Shown: positions 7,947 to 16,792 of the stretch, in pieces
How positions within the stretch are numbered: the stretch's first letter is position 1
Layout of the letters: each line of letters starts with the position of its first letter
NCBI RefSeq assembly: GCF_042666505.1
Contig: NZ_JBHTDN010000008.1
Span: 1 to 64,000 of the forward strand
Length of the DNA stretch: 64,000 bases
Direction of reading: 5' to 3'
Source of the DNA: Parapedobacter sp042666505
GTDB taxonomy: Bacteria; Bacteroidota; Bacteroidia; Sphingobacteriales; Sphingobacteriaceae
Made by a program: the position numbers and the translations under genes
The notes under the pieces: model-generated
Seen by the model: the letters and a program-made list of their open reading frames with translations, nothing else
Told to the model about the DNA's origin: nothing
Database searches by the model: none

Positions 7947-9398
7947 TAGATTCTTCCAACCTACGCGGTCGGCAATGATTTTTTCCAAGTCCGCTGCAGC
8001 AATCCGTTCCTGTTCCATGCTGTCGCGATGACGGAGTGTCACCGTATCGTCTTCAAGTGATTGGTAATCGACCGTAATACAAAACGGCGTACCGATGGCA
8101 TCCTGCCGGCGGTAGCGTTTTCCGATCGAATCTTTCTCGTCATACTGTACGTTGTAATCTATTTTGAGCCGGTTGAGTATTTCTCTGGCTTTGTCTGGTA
8201 GACCATCTTTTTTCGTCAACGGTAGGATCGCCGCCTTCACCGGAGCCAACGACGGATGGAAGTGCAGCACCGATCGCGAATCTTGCTTGTCGGCCGTACT
8301 GAGATCCTGCTCTTCAAATGAATTACATAATACGGTAAGAAAAAGCCTGTCCAAGCCAATGGACGTTTCTATCACGTAAGGCACGTAATTCTGGTTGATT
8401 TCGGGATCGAAATACTGCATTTTTTTGCCCGAATATTTCTGGTGCTGGCTAAGGTCAAAATCTGTACGCGAGTGGATTCCTTCCACTTCTTTGAACCCAA
8501 ACGGGAATTCGTATTCGATATCTACTGCTGCATTGGCGTAGTGAGCAAGCTTGACGTGGTCGTGGAAACGGTATTTTTTTGGATCGCCGCCAACAGCGAG
8601 GTGCCATTTCAGGCGGGTTTCTTTCCATTGGTTATACCAATCGAGTTCCGTGCCGGGCCGTACGAAAAATTGCATTTCCATTTGCTCAAATTCACGCATG
8701 CGCATGATAAATTGACGGGCAATGACCTCATTACGGAATGCTTTTCCGATCTGGGCAATCCCAAAAGGAACTTTCATCCGTCCGCTTTTTTGGACATTCA
8801 GAAAATTGACAAAGATGCCTTGTGCCGTTTCAGGCCGCAGGTATACCGTCTCCGCATCTTCAGCCGATGCTCCCATTTGGGTGGAAAACATCAAATTAAA
8901 CTGCCTTACATCGGTCCAGTTTTTCGTGCCTGAGATGGGGCAAACGATGTTGTGTACTTCAATGAGTGCTTTAACTTTGGGAAGATCGTCGGCATTGAGT
9001 GCATCATCGAGATCGGCCTGCAGCTGTTGCGCTTCTTTAGCATTGCCGTCCGCTTCATAGCGCGCGATCCTATCTTCAATGAGTTGGTCGGCCCGGTAAC
9101 GCTTTTTCGAATCCTTATTGTCTATCATCGGATCGTTGAAACCATCTACGTGGCCAGAAGCCTTCCAAGTAGTGGGATGCATGAAAATCGCGGCGTCAAT
9201 GCCTACAATATTCTCATGCAACTGAACCATGGCTTTCCACCAATATGTTTTCAGGTTATTTTTGAGCTCGGACCCCAACTGTCCGTAGTCGTACACGGCA
9301 CTCAAACCATCGTATATCTCGCTTGACGGAAATACGAAGCCGTACTCCTTTGCGTGTGAAATTACATTTTTGAAGAAATCGTCTGTCTGCTTACTCAT
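7932..9398 (-). CDS. glyS: Glycyl-tRNA synthetase (single-chain class II)
   Basis: 488 residues, the alpha2 type found in Bacteroidota. Class II core signatures include 'VYDYGQLGSELKNNL', 'VCPISGTKNWTDVRQFNLMF', 'VYLRPETAQGIFVNF', 'IGKAFRNEVIARQFIMRMREFEQMEMQFF' and 'SIGLDRLFLTVL'. The anticodon-binding domain starts near 'HPSLAPVKAAILPLTKKDGLP' and ends 'LEKIIADRVGWKNLLGGL'. It charges tRNA-Gly in the cytoplasm. Its promoter lies immediately upstream (9406-9436), giving an almost leaderless mRNA. It stands alone between convergent GH29 and the DUF4836-like gene. Confidence 0.97.
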   Translation of the reverse strand: MSKQTDDFFKNVISHAKEYGFVFPSSEIYDGLSAVYDYGQLGSELKNNLKTYWWKAMVQLHENIVGIDAAIFMHPTTWKASGHVDGFNDPMIDNKDSKKRYRADQLIEDRIARYEADGNAKEAQQLQADLDDALNADDLPKVKALIEVHNIVCPISGTKNWTDVRQFNLMFSTQMGASAEDAETVYLRPETAQGIFVNFLNVQKSGRMKVPFGIAQIGKAFRNEVIARQFIMRMREFEQMEMQFFVRPGTELDWYNQWKETRLKWHLAVGGDPKKYRFHDHVKLAHYANAAVDIEYEFPFGFKEVEGIHSRTDFDLSQHQKYSGKKMQYFDPEINQNYVPYVIETSIGLDRLFLTVLCNSFEEQDLSTADKQDSRSVLHFHPSLAPVKAAILPLTKKDGLPDKAREILNRLKIDYNVQYDEKDSIGKRYRRQDAIGTPFCITVDYQSLEDDTVTLRHRDSMEQERIAAADLEKIIADRVGWKNLLGGL

Positions 9399-9405
9399 AA
9401 GACGG

Positions 9406-9436
9406 CAAACTTAGATAAAATGTTCGTATTCGCGAA
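9406..9436 (-). promoter_or_regulatory. glyS promoter
   Basis: TAAGTTTG on the minus strand (9406-9413) is a perfect -7 element only 7 bp from the ATG. A TTCG at 9433-9436 stands 19 nt further upstream. The transcript would begin at or within a few bases of the start codon. Confidence 0.5.
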
Positions 9437-9474
9437 ATACCTTCATTGAACAAAATGCCTGTAGCTTACCCTTT

Positions 9475-11439
9475 TTATTTCTGTTGGGCAGCGTAGTCTA
9501 TTAAAGCAAACAGATATTGGACGGCGTTATCATAGCCTTCTGGTGTTTGGGCCACAAACTCTCCGGTCACGGTATTGCCTTTAATGCCATTTGATCGGAA
9601 ATAAAAATCGCCGAGGTTACCGAAGATTTTGTGAAAAGCGATATAATTGTCAAGGGTCCGCAACTGTTCTTCAGGAATGTCTTCGGAGAGCTTTTTGGTA
9701 CTCAATAGTCCTGCAAACCGGTTTTTAGTTAGTAGCGCCCGGTGGGCTTTATTAATGGATCCTTGTATCCGGTTGTCTCTTACGTTTTCCATTTCTTCCT
9801 TAGAGGTGCCTAAAAATATAATGTTATCTTTTCGGTATAAATACAAGTCGAAAGGTAATGTCGGTTCTTCGACGCGATAGAGGCCCCTGTCGCCACTCAG
9901 CAGCATTTTTTGTTCAAAGTAGTTGACAAAACGGTTATACAGACTAGCATTGTCCGATGAGAACATAGCGAGGAAATCGGGAATCGTTTCCATTCTGGTT
10001 TTTTCGACTTCCGTGTAGTTATAATCCTCGTCGTATTCGTAATCTGTATACGTCACCTCTTTCTCAGCAATGCCGTTTAATACGAATAAGCCATCCCCCT
10101 TAGCTACGCTGGCGATCGCTTCTTCGTCTAGAAGCAAAGAAACTATTTCGGCTCCCAGTGAAATTTCGTTTTCATATTGAGCAAATATTTTGCCGTAGGT
10201 ATCATTCATCAATTTGGGCAGTTCTTCCAGGTAGGCCTTGCTATCCATAGCAAAACCAAAGAACCCGACCGCTTTATCACTATCCAGGTATTTCAGGAAT
10301 TTGCGATTAAGTTTCGGTCGGTATATGCGTTTGAAGCTGCGAGCAAGGTTATCTGATACCTCCATTTCCGTACCCAATTTAAACCCTTCGCCATCGGCAT
10401 AAAGGCCGGCATACACGCTGCCATAATAGCGGAATAATTTGCCGTCTCCACGCATGCCAAATAAGTCGGGCAACAAGGTGCTGTAAATAGCTTCCAGGTT
10501 GGAAAGCCAACCCGTCATCAACGCGTCTTTCTTTACGCTGCGGAGATAGGACCGATTGCTGAGGATGCTTTGATCGGCAGGGTGATTAAAAATGGACGCG
10601 GTATATTCACGTGCCCATACACCGGCCAGCGAATCTTTAATCCGGACATTTTTGGAATAAAAATCTTCATACGATGCAGCTTCTTCTGCATAAGCCGTTG
10701 TGTCTGTCCACCAGTCGGTTTCAGAATCAATTTCCGCAGGCTCATCTTCATATGCGACATCCGTCGCCACAGAATCTACGACAACCTCCGCGGCGTCCTC
10801 GGCTTCTGCGATGGCCTCCGTAGCTCCTTTAGGGTATTCTTCCAGGGTAGCCACAGGGGGAGCGGGGATGGTTTCGTCGACAACGGCGGTGTCGGATTCA
10901 TCGAAATAATTTTCATAATCGTCGTAGGTAATGCCATATCGTTCTGCCACTTCTTCATTTTCAAAGTAGCTGTTTACCGGCGAACCCGTTGAAATACACA
11001 ACACGCGATTATCCCACGCAAACGTCACCGGATCGTCGTCCAATAATTTGGTAAACCATTGTAGGGGGCCTTGTTGTTCAGTCTCTTCGGCTGCCGTAAA
11101 AATCCGTTCGAAGGCCGATACGTCCGAAAGAGGAATTGCTACCGTAAAGTGCGTTACGCTATCTGTTTTCGTGGTCCAGAAATAGCTCGAACTATTTAAA
11201 TCGAATCCGTAGTCCGCAACGCTGGTGATTTCGGAAGCACCTATTTTTTCTCCCAGATCTACCAACGCTTTTCCGATCGTTGACTGGTCAAAATCCTTCA
11301 CATGGGTGAGTTTGAAGAATTGCCCGGTTTGGATGTTTACAACGGCGAAGGCATCGTGCGGTATTTTAGTGGCAAGGTCCTGCGCGCTGAGCGTTGATGT
11401 TATCAGTGAGGCAAAGGCAATTGAAAGGAGTCTATTCAT
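9475..11439 (-). CDS. DUF4836-like secreted protein
   Basis: 654 residues with a Sec signal peptide (LLSIAFASLITSTLSA, cleavage before QDLA). The first mature segment 'IPHDAFAVVNIQTGQF' resembles the opening of DUF4836 proteins ('IPkda.aVv.in'), and the C-terminal half carries several similar beta-rich blocks. About residues 190-260 form a strongly acidic, Ala/Glu-rich insert ('AIAEAEDAAEVVVDS', 'YEDEPAEIDSETDWW'), probably disordered. The function is unknown. It starts 3 bp after the stop of the small lipoprotein gene upstream, so the two are surely co-transcribed and possibly translationally coupled. The family call is from memory of the motif and is moderate only. Confidence 0.6.
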   Translation of the reverse strand: MNRLLSIAFASLITSTLSAQDLATKIPHDAFAVVNIQTGQFFKLTHVKDFDQSTIGKALVDLGEKIGASEITSVADYGFDLNSSSYFWTTKTDSVTHFTVAIPLSDVSAFERIFTAAEETEQQGPLQWFTKLLDDDPVTFAWDNRVLCISTGSPVNSYFENEEVAERYGITYDDYENYFDESDTAVVDETIPAPPVATLEEYPKGATEAIAEAEDAAEVVVDSVATDVAYEDEPAEIDSETDWWTDTTAYAEEAASYEDFYSKNVRIKDSLAGVWAREYTASIFNHPADQSILSNRSYLRSVKKDALMTGWLSNLEAIYSTLLPDLFGMRGDGKLFRYYGSVYAGLYADGEGFKLGTEMEVSDNLARSFKRIYRPKLNRKFLKYLDSDKAVGFFGFAMDSKAYLEELPKLMNDTYGKIFAQYENEISLGAEIVSLLLDEEAIASVAKGDGLFVLNGIAEKEVTYTDYEYDEDYNYTEVEKTRMETIPDFLAMFSSDNASLYNRFVNYFEQKMLLSGDRGLYRVEEPTLPFDLYLYRKDNIIFLGTSKEEMENVRDNRIQGSINKAHRALLTKNRFAGLLSTKKLSEDIPEEQLRTLDNYIAFHKIFGNLGDFYFRSNGIKGNTVTGEFVAQTPEGYDNAVQYLFALIDYAAQQK

Positions 11440-11442
11440 GGA

Positions 11443-12111
11443 TCAATTTGCTAATTTAATTTGATTTGTTATGTTTCTTTTTCCGCTAATCAGATCGAGT
11501 ACGGGGCTTTGGATCATAACCGCCGTCTTCGATGCAGCCAATTTTGCCGATGGATTGCTTTGTGAAAGCACGGCGCGGTCAAACCGGTAAATACTGGTAT
11601 AGGTAGCGGTATTAAATATTTCTTTATCGGTATCTTTCAGTTTTTCAAATTCGGCCTTTGCCCTCGGTTCATAGACATACGTCCGGTTAAATGTCCGGCT
11701 CGTTTTATTGTATGTATAGGATGATTGATTGGAAGGCGTGATTTTCATTTCCGCAAATAGCTTGTTTGCGATTGTATTCAGATCTTCCACGTTGCTGAAT
11801 GAAAAGCGAACGGTTGCTACAAATTTATCAAAATCAAGTGTGTGAGATACATTGGATATACCGGGGATCTTTTTTAGCTCCGCGGATAGTTCAATTAAAT
11901 GGTTCCGGATATCAGTCTTGGAGGGTACCTTATATCCATTGACGCTGTCCACTAACATAATCGACGCAAGTTTGGATCTGCTTTGACTGAGATTTGCGGT
12001 AAATACCGCTGTGCCAGAACCATCTTTCTTGACGGTTATGTCTTCAATAAGCTGGAAGCAAGAAGTAAACAAGAGCAGGCAAGGGATCCATAGAATCAAT
12101 CGAATTTTCAT
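11443..12111 (-). CDS. Uncharacterised lipoprotein
   Basis: 222 residues. A lipoprotein signal is clear: MKIRLILWIPCLLLFTSC with Cys18 as the likely lipid site. After it comes 'DITVKKDGSGTAVFTANLSQ', reminiscent of the opening of LppM/DUF-type lipoproteins that begin with a short beta-hairpin, but I do not recognise the family. It is first in a two-gene unit with the DUF4836-like protein (3-bp gap), so both probably act at the envelope. Confidence 0.7.
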   Translation of the reverse strand: MKIRLILWIPCLLLFTSCFQLIEDITVKKDGSGTAVFTANLSQSRSKLASIMLVDSVNGYKVPSKTDIRNHLIELSAELKKIPGISNVSHTLDFDKFVATVRFSFSNVEDLNTIANKLFAEMKITPSNQSSYTYNKTSRTFNRTYVYEPRAKAEFEKLKDTDKEIFNTATYTSIYRFDRAVLSQSNPSAKLAASKTAVMIQSPVLDLISGKRNITNQIKLAN

Positions 12112-12151
12112 GTTTTACATACGTGAGCGCCCTTATGTGCGGGACTCGCCG

Positions 12152-12159
12152 CAAAGATA
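12152..12159 (-). promoter_or_regulatory. Candidate -7 element of the lipoprotein/DUF4836-like unit
   Basis: TATCTTTG on the minus strand matches TAnnTTTG, 40 bp from the ATG. Immediately upstream an AGGGATT...AATCCCT inverted repeat with a ~15-nt loop overlaps the -7/-33 spacer. It could be an operator or the terminator of the AI-2E gene. Confidence 0.4.
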
Positions 12160-12225
12160 GGGATTGAACACCCATTTGTAAATCCCTTTTTTCAGGTATT
12201 TCCCTTCGTCGTTTTCCGTACGTTG

Positions 12226-13269
12226 TTAGGGCGACGGAAGCTCCTCGTCGGTTAAATTCAATTGCTTTTTGTTGGCTTCGTAAATGCGTACGGTAATGAG
12301 AAAGTAAGAAAGCAGCAGTGGGCCGTAGACCAGACCCATCACACCAAACAGCGGAATCCCGATGATGACACCCACTACCGTAATAATGGGATGAATGTCA
12401 CCTACTTTTTTCGCAATGATCAAGCGAAGGATGTTATCAATGTTGATGACTACAACGAAACCATATACCAGCAACCCAATGGCTGCAAAATTATCTTCTT
12501 GGGTAAACGCATAGATGGCTGCGGGAACAAAAATAAGTGGAGGCCCCAAAAGGGGTACAAAGGCCAATATCGCACAGATGACTCCCCAAAATAAGGCATC
12601 ATCAAAACCGAAAATCCAAAAGCCCAGTGATAAGGCGCCTCCTTGGACCAGAGCAATGAAGGTTTGTCCGATGACGTTAGAATAAGTAATATTGCGTAGC
12701 TCATGGCCAAATTTGATCGCATTCTCTATGCGGAAGGGTGAATAGCGGAGCAATCCGCGTTCAAATCCCCTAAAGTTGATAAATATGAAATACAGGAGAA
12801 AATACATAACGATGATATCCAGGAACAAGCCCGCTGCTCCGCTGACTAATGAAGTAAGGAGGCCGCCGAAGTAGGAGGCGCTTTTCTCCAGTTGTTCTTG
12901 CAGCAAGTCAGGTTTACCCAGTTTGTCACCCGCATATTCATTGATGGTATTGACCGTATTCTTTATCCATTCGGGATTTTTAACCAATTCTACGATTTTA
13001 TTGGTCAACATGGTGCCTATTCCCAAAAACGGCAATACGATAATCAGAAATGAAATAACGATAATACATACGGCAGCGAGTGGCCTGCGCCATTTGAGAC
13101 GTTCTACCAGCCAAATGTTCAGCGGGCGGAATATGGTGTACATAACCATCGTACCTAATAGCGCACCAATGATTCCCCGTACTGCATAGGCTATTACTGC
13201 ACCTAATAGTAGTAATAGCACCAGGGTGATGATGTTACGCTCTTTTGGGGTGAATATCGAGTAGGACAT
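12226..13269 (-). CDS. AI-2E family transporter (PerM/TqsA-like permease)
   Basis: 347 residues with about eight membrane segments. The family layout is present: an N-terminal pair of helices ('IITLVLLLLLGAVIAYAV'), a soluble loop about residues 85-140, then the conserved C-terminal core 'VIMYFLLYFIFINF', 'GQTFIALVQGGALSLGFWIFG', 'ALFWGVICAILAFVPLLGPPLIFVPAAIY', and 'DIHPIITVVGVIIGIPLFGVMGLVYGPLL'. Members export or exchange varied small solutes; the AI-2 role is proven only for TqsA, so the substrate is unknown. It follows the crotonase gene by 40 bp on the same strand and may be co-transcribed with it. Confidence 0.9.
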   Translation of the reverse strand: MSYSIFTPKERNIITLVLLLLLGAVIAYAVRGIIGALLGTMVMYTIFRPLNIWLVERLKWRRPLAAVCIIVISFLIIVLPFLGIGTMLTNKIVELVKNPEWIKNTVNTINEYAGDKLGKPDLLQEQLEKSASYFGGLLTSLVSGAAGLFLDIIVMYFLLYFIFINFRGFERGLLRYSPFRIENAIKFGHELRNITYSNVIGQTFIALVQGGALSLGFWIFGFDDALFWGVICAILAFVPLLGPPLIFVPAAIYAFTQEDNFAAIGLLVYGFVVVINIDNILRLIIAKKVGDIHPIITVVGVIIGIPLFGVMGLVYGPLLLSYFLITVRIYEANKKQLNLTDEELPSP

Positions 13270-13309
13270 ACGTCATGCCGATTAATTTGGTTTACGACAA
13301 AACGTGGAA

Positions 13310-14083
13310 CTAGAAATTTGGTTTTCGTTTTTCCAAAAAAGCACGTACGCCTTCTCTAAAATCGGGGGTTTGAAAACACTGGCCAAAAAGCGTAATCTCC
13401 GTTTCAAATCCAGGTTTAACGATGCCAAGACTGGCATTTACGGCCTTAATGGCTGCCGACACAGCGGTGCGCGACCGCGAAGCGATGCGTAGAAGAATGC
13501 CTTCCGCTCTAGCAATGAGTTCAAGCGGTTGAACAACATGATTTACAAGCCCGCATTCAAGCGCTTCACTGGCCGAAATCATATCCCCGGTTAAAATTAT
13601 TTCCAGCGCCCGTCCTCGTCCAACCAGTTGTGTTAACCGTTGCGTGCCGCCATACCCCGGTATCAAACCCAGTGAGACTTCCGGTAAGCCCAATTTGGCG
13701 TTCGCTACGGCAATCCGCATGTGGCAGGCCAATGCCAGTTCAAGACCTCCGCCCAGCGCATAACCGTTAATGGCCGCTATAATCGGTTTATCGGCTTCGT
13801 GCATGAGATCGAAAACACGGGTTTGCCCTTCGTATGCCAATGCATAGCCCTGTTCGGCATTAAAATTGGAAAATTCGGAAATATCCGCACCGGCCACAAA
13901 AGCTTTGTCACCTGCACCAGCTAACACGATGCCGAAGACGGTATCGGCAGCCAAGGCGTCACTGAGCGCGTTATGTAGTTCAGCCAGTGTCTGTTTATTG
14001 AGCGCATTCAACTTGTCCGGACGGTTAATGACGATATGCCGGATACGATCTCTATCAGTGACGATTAAATTTTGGTAAGCCAT
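13310..14083 (-). CDS. Enoyl-CoA hydratase (crotonase family)
   Basis: 257 residues, typical of a short-chain enoyl-CoA hydratase. Crotonase signatures: 'GDKAFVAGADISEF' (CoA and oxyanion region), 'INGYALGGGLELALACHMRIA' with the first catalytic Glu, and 'KLGLPEVSLGLIPGYGGTQRL' with the second. Having both glutamates argues for true hydratase activity on 2-trans-enoyl-CoA, unlike the isomerase-type relative at 25940-26704. It lies 18 bp downstream of the DUF5686 gene and 40 bp upstream of the permease gene on the same strand. Whether it serves fatty-acid or amino-acid (phenylacetate/crotonobetaine) breakdown is not shown. Confidence 0.93.
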   Translation of the reverse strand: MAYQNLIVTDRDRIRHIVINRPDKLNALNKQTLAELHNALSDALAADTVFGIVLAGAGDKAFVAGADISEFSNFNAEQGYALAYEGQTRVFDLMHEADKPIIAAINGYALGGGLELALACHMRIAVANAKLGLPEVSLGLIPGYGGTQRLTQLVGRGRALEIILTGDMISASEALECGLVNHVVQPLELIARAEGILLRIASRSRTAVSAAIKAVNASLGIVKPGFETEITLFGQCFQTPDFREGVRAFLEKRKPNF

Positions 14084-14101
14084 GGTATATATCTTAATTC
14101 G

Positions 14102-16651
14102 TTAAAAATCTACCTTCAAGCTAAATCGTATGCCGCCCTTATCAATATTGGGATGATTAAGGTACGATAATCTTCGAACATACTCGATCCGCAATACATT
14201 GAGAATATTCTCGATGCCGGCGCTTGCTTCCATATAGGGTTTTCGTTCGAGGGTAAATGTGGTCGGATTGCCCTGTTGGTCTCTTGGCAACAGGAATACG
14301 TTTGGGTTATCGCCCGGCCTGTTTTCGGGCCTAACATTTCCGTATAGGAGTTTGAATCCGGTGACTTCGCGAATCTTCAATTTTTTGAGTAACGGGATCT
14401 TGTTGAAGAAGAAGCCATGGGGGCGGTATTCCGCGGCCAGCTTAATATACTGATCGCTGACGAATTCAAGGTTGTTCAATAGCGCATAGGAATCAGGAGC
14501 CAGCATATAGGTTTTACTGGCATTGGGTATATCCAACAGCGGGAACGGTACCGTCCCGAAGATATAACCGGTTCCGAACGTTACATCCGCCAGACCGAGC
14601 TGCGAAAGAAAAACACGTTTGAAGATGTCCAGCCGCAGGGCATGATAGCTATATTCGCTGCCGAACACACCGTTTACGCCTAAATTATACCGTAGATTGA
14701 ATACCGGATACTCGTTGATAATGGGAGAACGCTCTAAATTCCGCTGGAAAAATTCCTCGTTAGGTGCCCAGCGGAGGTCCACTCCTATTTCTGACGTCTG
14801 CAGCGCTTTCAATGTATCCTGACCGGTTTGACCCGCTATAAAAAATAACTTTGCCGCTGGCGCTTGCCGTTGCGACGAAAAGAAAGTTTGGAGCGTGACG
14901 TGATTGCCAAATTCGACAACATGATTTATCTTAAATTGGTTGTGATAGGACCATTTATCCTGATCGCCGCTGCGGAAGGATCGAGAGAAGCTGTCGCCAT
15001 TGCGGAAACCCAATAATTGGCCCGGTTCCCGGGCGTCCTGTTGATAGGTAATGTGCAGGTAGTGTGCGGGATATTCTCCGATACGCTTGCCATTCAGTGT
15101 ATGGGCGACGCCCGTAAAAAATTTAAAGCGATCATCCCGAAATCCATAAGCACCGTAGGCCTCTGCATACAGTTTTTCCGAAAATTGGCGTGTCGTTCGA
15201 CCGCTTAACCGGATGCGGCTGCCTTCCAAATCATTGAAACTGTACGAGTATTCCAACGGGCCGAATTCGATAGGGCCAGCATTGATATAGGATTGAGCCA
15301 CGAGATACCCGACGCGCAATGTGCGTCTGAACGACTTATTATGCTGCAGGCTATCCAGGTTGATGTAGGTCTTTGTTTCGGCTTCGGTGAGTGGCAATGG
15401 GCGCTCATTTTTCCATTGATTTTCTGTTTGTTGTGTGGCATCGGCCAGTTTTATAAGTTGTTGGCCGGAGAAGGTACTCGCCGGGATTGCCGTATCCGTA
15501 TTGTAATTGCTGTAGACGAGCGTCCGCTGTCCAAAAGCACCTCGTTTACCTTCAAACAATCCGAAATTGATCTTTACGTCCGAATGGGCAAGAAGGTAAA
15601 CTCCGTTATTATGGCGGTGGAAGCGCAGGGAAACGGTCACGTCATTCACCCAATTAAGATTGGCCTGATGGTCTATCCAAATGTCTGCACGGCGTATTCC
15701 GTAATTGCCGTCTAATGTTACCTGCAGTTTGCCAGAAAACAGACGGTCCTCATTGTTTCGGGGTACAAAGGTCAATTCGACGAATTTTCCTTCCGCGTTG
15801 GATATGGTGTCGGTAATGAAAAATTTATAGAATAAGGGGGCAGCATCGGCCGTGGGACTGAGAAACGGCTTATTCAGAATTAAAATGTTGTTTTCATAAA
15901 TGTCCACATCGCTGTGGAGGAACTTAAAATATGTCTCGATGTTTTCGTTATTTATATAACGTTTATCGAGTTCGGTTTTTTTATTGGCCGTTACAATCGT
16001 TTTTTCAGCTTTTGGGTGAAGCCGTCGATACCGATGGGACAGATTTTCTTCCAGGTAAATGGGCAACAGAGAACGTCCGGGCACGAGTGTCGTGTCTATG
16101 TTTTCAAACGCAAATCGGTATCCGCGGGTAAGTGCATTATTTGTAATGAATTTGGGGACGTCGCTGATTGCCATCATGATCTTTTCGTACACTTCAAACG
16201 AAGCATAATCGAAACGCGAAAGGCGATTCGCTTTTTTGTGTTCGATAACTTTTCTGATCAATTCGACTGCGGGATTGTCACGGTTGCGGTAACGTCCTTT
16301 TTCGCTGATTGTTACTTCATCCAGTATCTGCGCATCCTCCTCAAGTTCAACATCGATCGTCAACGGCGTCCCTTGCGGAAGCGATTTAAAAACGGGTTTA
16401 TAGCCCAAGGCATTGAATTGTATTTGGGTGGCTGAACCAGTAAAAGTTAGTATATAACGACCTGAACTATCCGTAGATGTACCCTGAGATGTGTTGGGGA
16501 GGAATATACTGACACCGGGAATGCCCTCGCCGGTGGAGGCGTCGGTGACCGTCCCTTGGATGGTTGTTTGTGCAAAGGCGACGGTGAGCGAAAAGACGAT
16601 AAGTTCCGCCGTAGCCAGTAATCTTATTAAATCCGCAAATCGCATATTCAT
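14102..16651 (-). CDS. DUF5686 outer-membrane protein with N-terminal carboxypeptidase-like domain
   Basis: 849 residues. A signal peptide ending at 'VAFA' is followed by a CarboxypepD-regulatory-like beta-sandwich at about residues 28-115 ('IQGTVTDASTGEGIPGVSIFLPNT', 'GRYILTF', 'IQFNALGYKPV'). Then comes the DUF5686 region from about residue 130 ('NPAVELIRKVIEHKKANR', 'DYASFEVYEKI', 'IPIYLEENL'). The C-terminal ~400 residues are barrel-like, with alternating aromatics and a terminal phenylalanine (LKVDF). The family is widespread in Bacteroidota, and its role at the outer membrane is unproven. It is likely the first gene of a unit with the crotonase (18 bp away). Confidence 0.88.
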   Translation of the reverse strand: MNMRFADLIRLLATAELIVFSLTVAFAQTTIQGTVTDASTGEGIPGVSIFLPNTSQGTSTDSSGRYILTFTGSATQIQFNALGYKPVFKSLPQGTPLTIDVELEEDAQILDEVTISEKGRYRNRDNPAVELIRKVIEHKKANRLSRFDYASFEVYEKIMMAISDVPKFITNNALTRGYRFAFENIDTTLVPGRSLLPIYLEENLSHRYRRLHPKAEKTIVTANKKTELDKRYINNENIETYFKFLHSDVDIYENNILILNKPFLSPTADAAPLFYKFFITDTISNAEGKFVELTFVPRNNEDRLFSGKLQVTLDGNYGIRRADIWIDHQANLNWVNDVTVSLRFHRHNNGVYLLAHSDVKINFGLFEGKRGAFGQRTLVYSNYNTDTAIPASTFSGQQLIKLADATQQTENQWKNERPLPLTEAETKTYINLDSLQHNKSFRRTLRVGYLVAQSYINAGPIEFGPLEYSYSFNDLEGSRIRLSGRTTRQFSEKLYAEAYGAYGFRDDRFKFFTGVAHTLNGKRIGEYPAHYLHITYQQDAREPGQLLGFRNGDSFSRSFRSGDQDKWSYHNQFKINHVVEFGNHVTLQTFFSSQRQAPAAKLFFIAGQTGQDTLKALQTSEIGVDLRWAPNEEFFQRNLERSPIINEYPVFNLRYNLGVNGVFGSEYSYHALRLDIFKRVFLSQLGLADVTFGTGYIFGTVPFPLLDIPNASKTYMLAPDSYALLNNLEFVSDQYIKLAAEYRPHGFFFNKIPLLKKLKIREVTGFKLLYGNVRPENRPGDNPNVFLLPRDQQGNPTTFTLERKPYMEASAGIENILNVLRIEYVRRLSYLNHPNIDKGGIRFSLKVDF

Positions 16652-16792
16652 AAAACCGCTCCGTCTATATTAACGTATACAACCGCACACAAGATACAAT
16701 TGTTGCACATAATCCCAAAATGGGATACATATAACAGGCTCCCCACTTAAATAAGGGGGCGTTGGAGAGGTGTGGAAAGGACTTATCCGACC

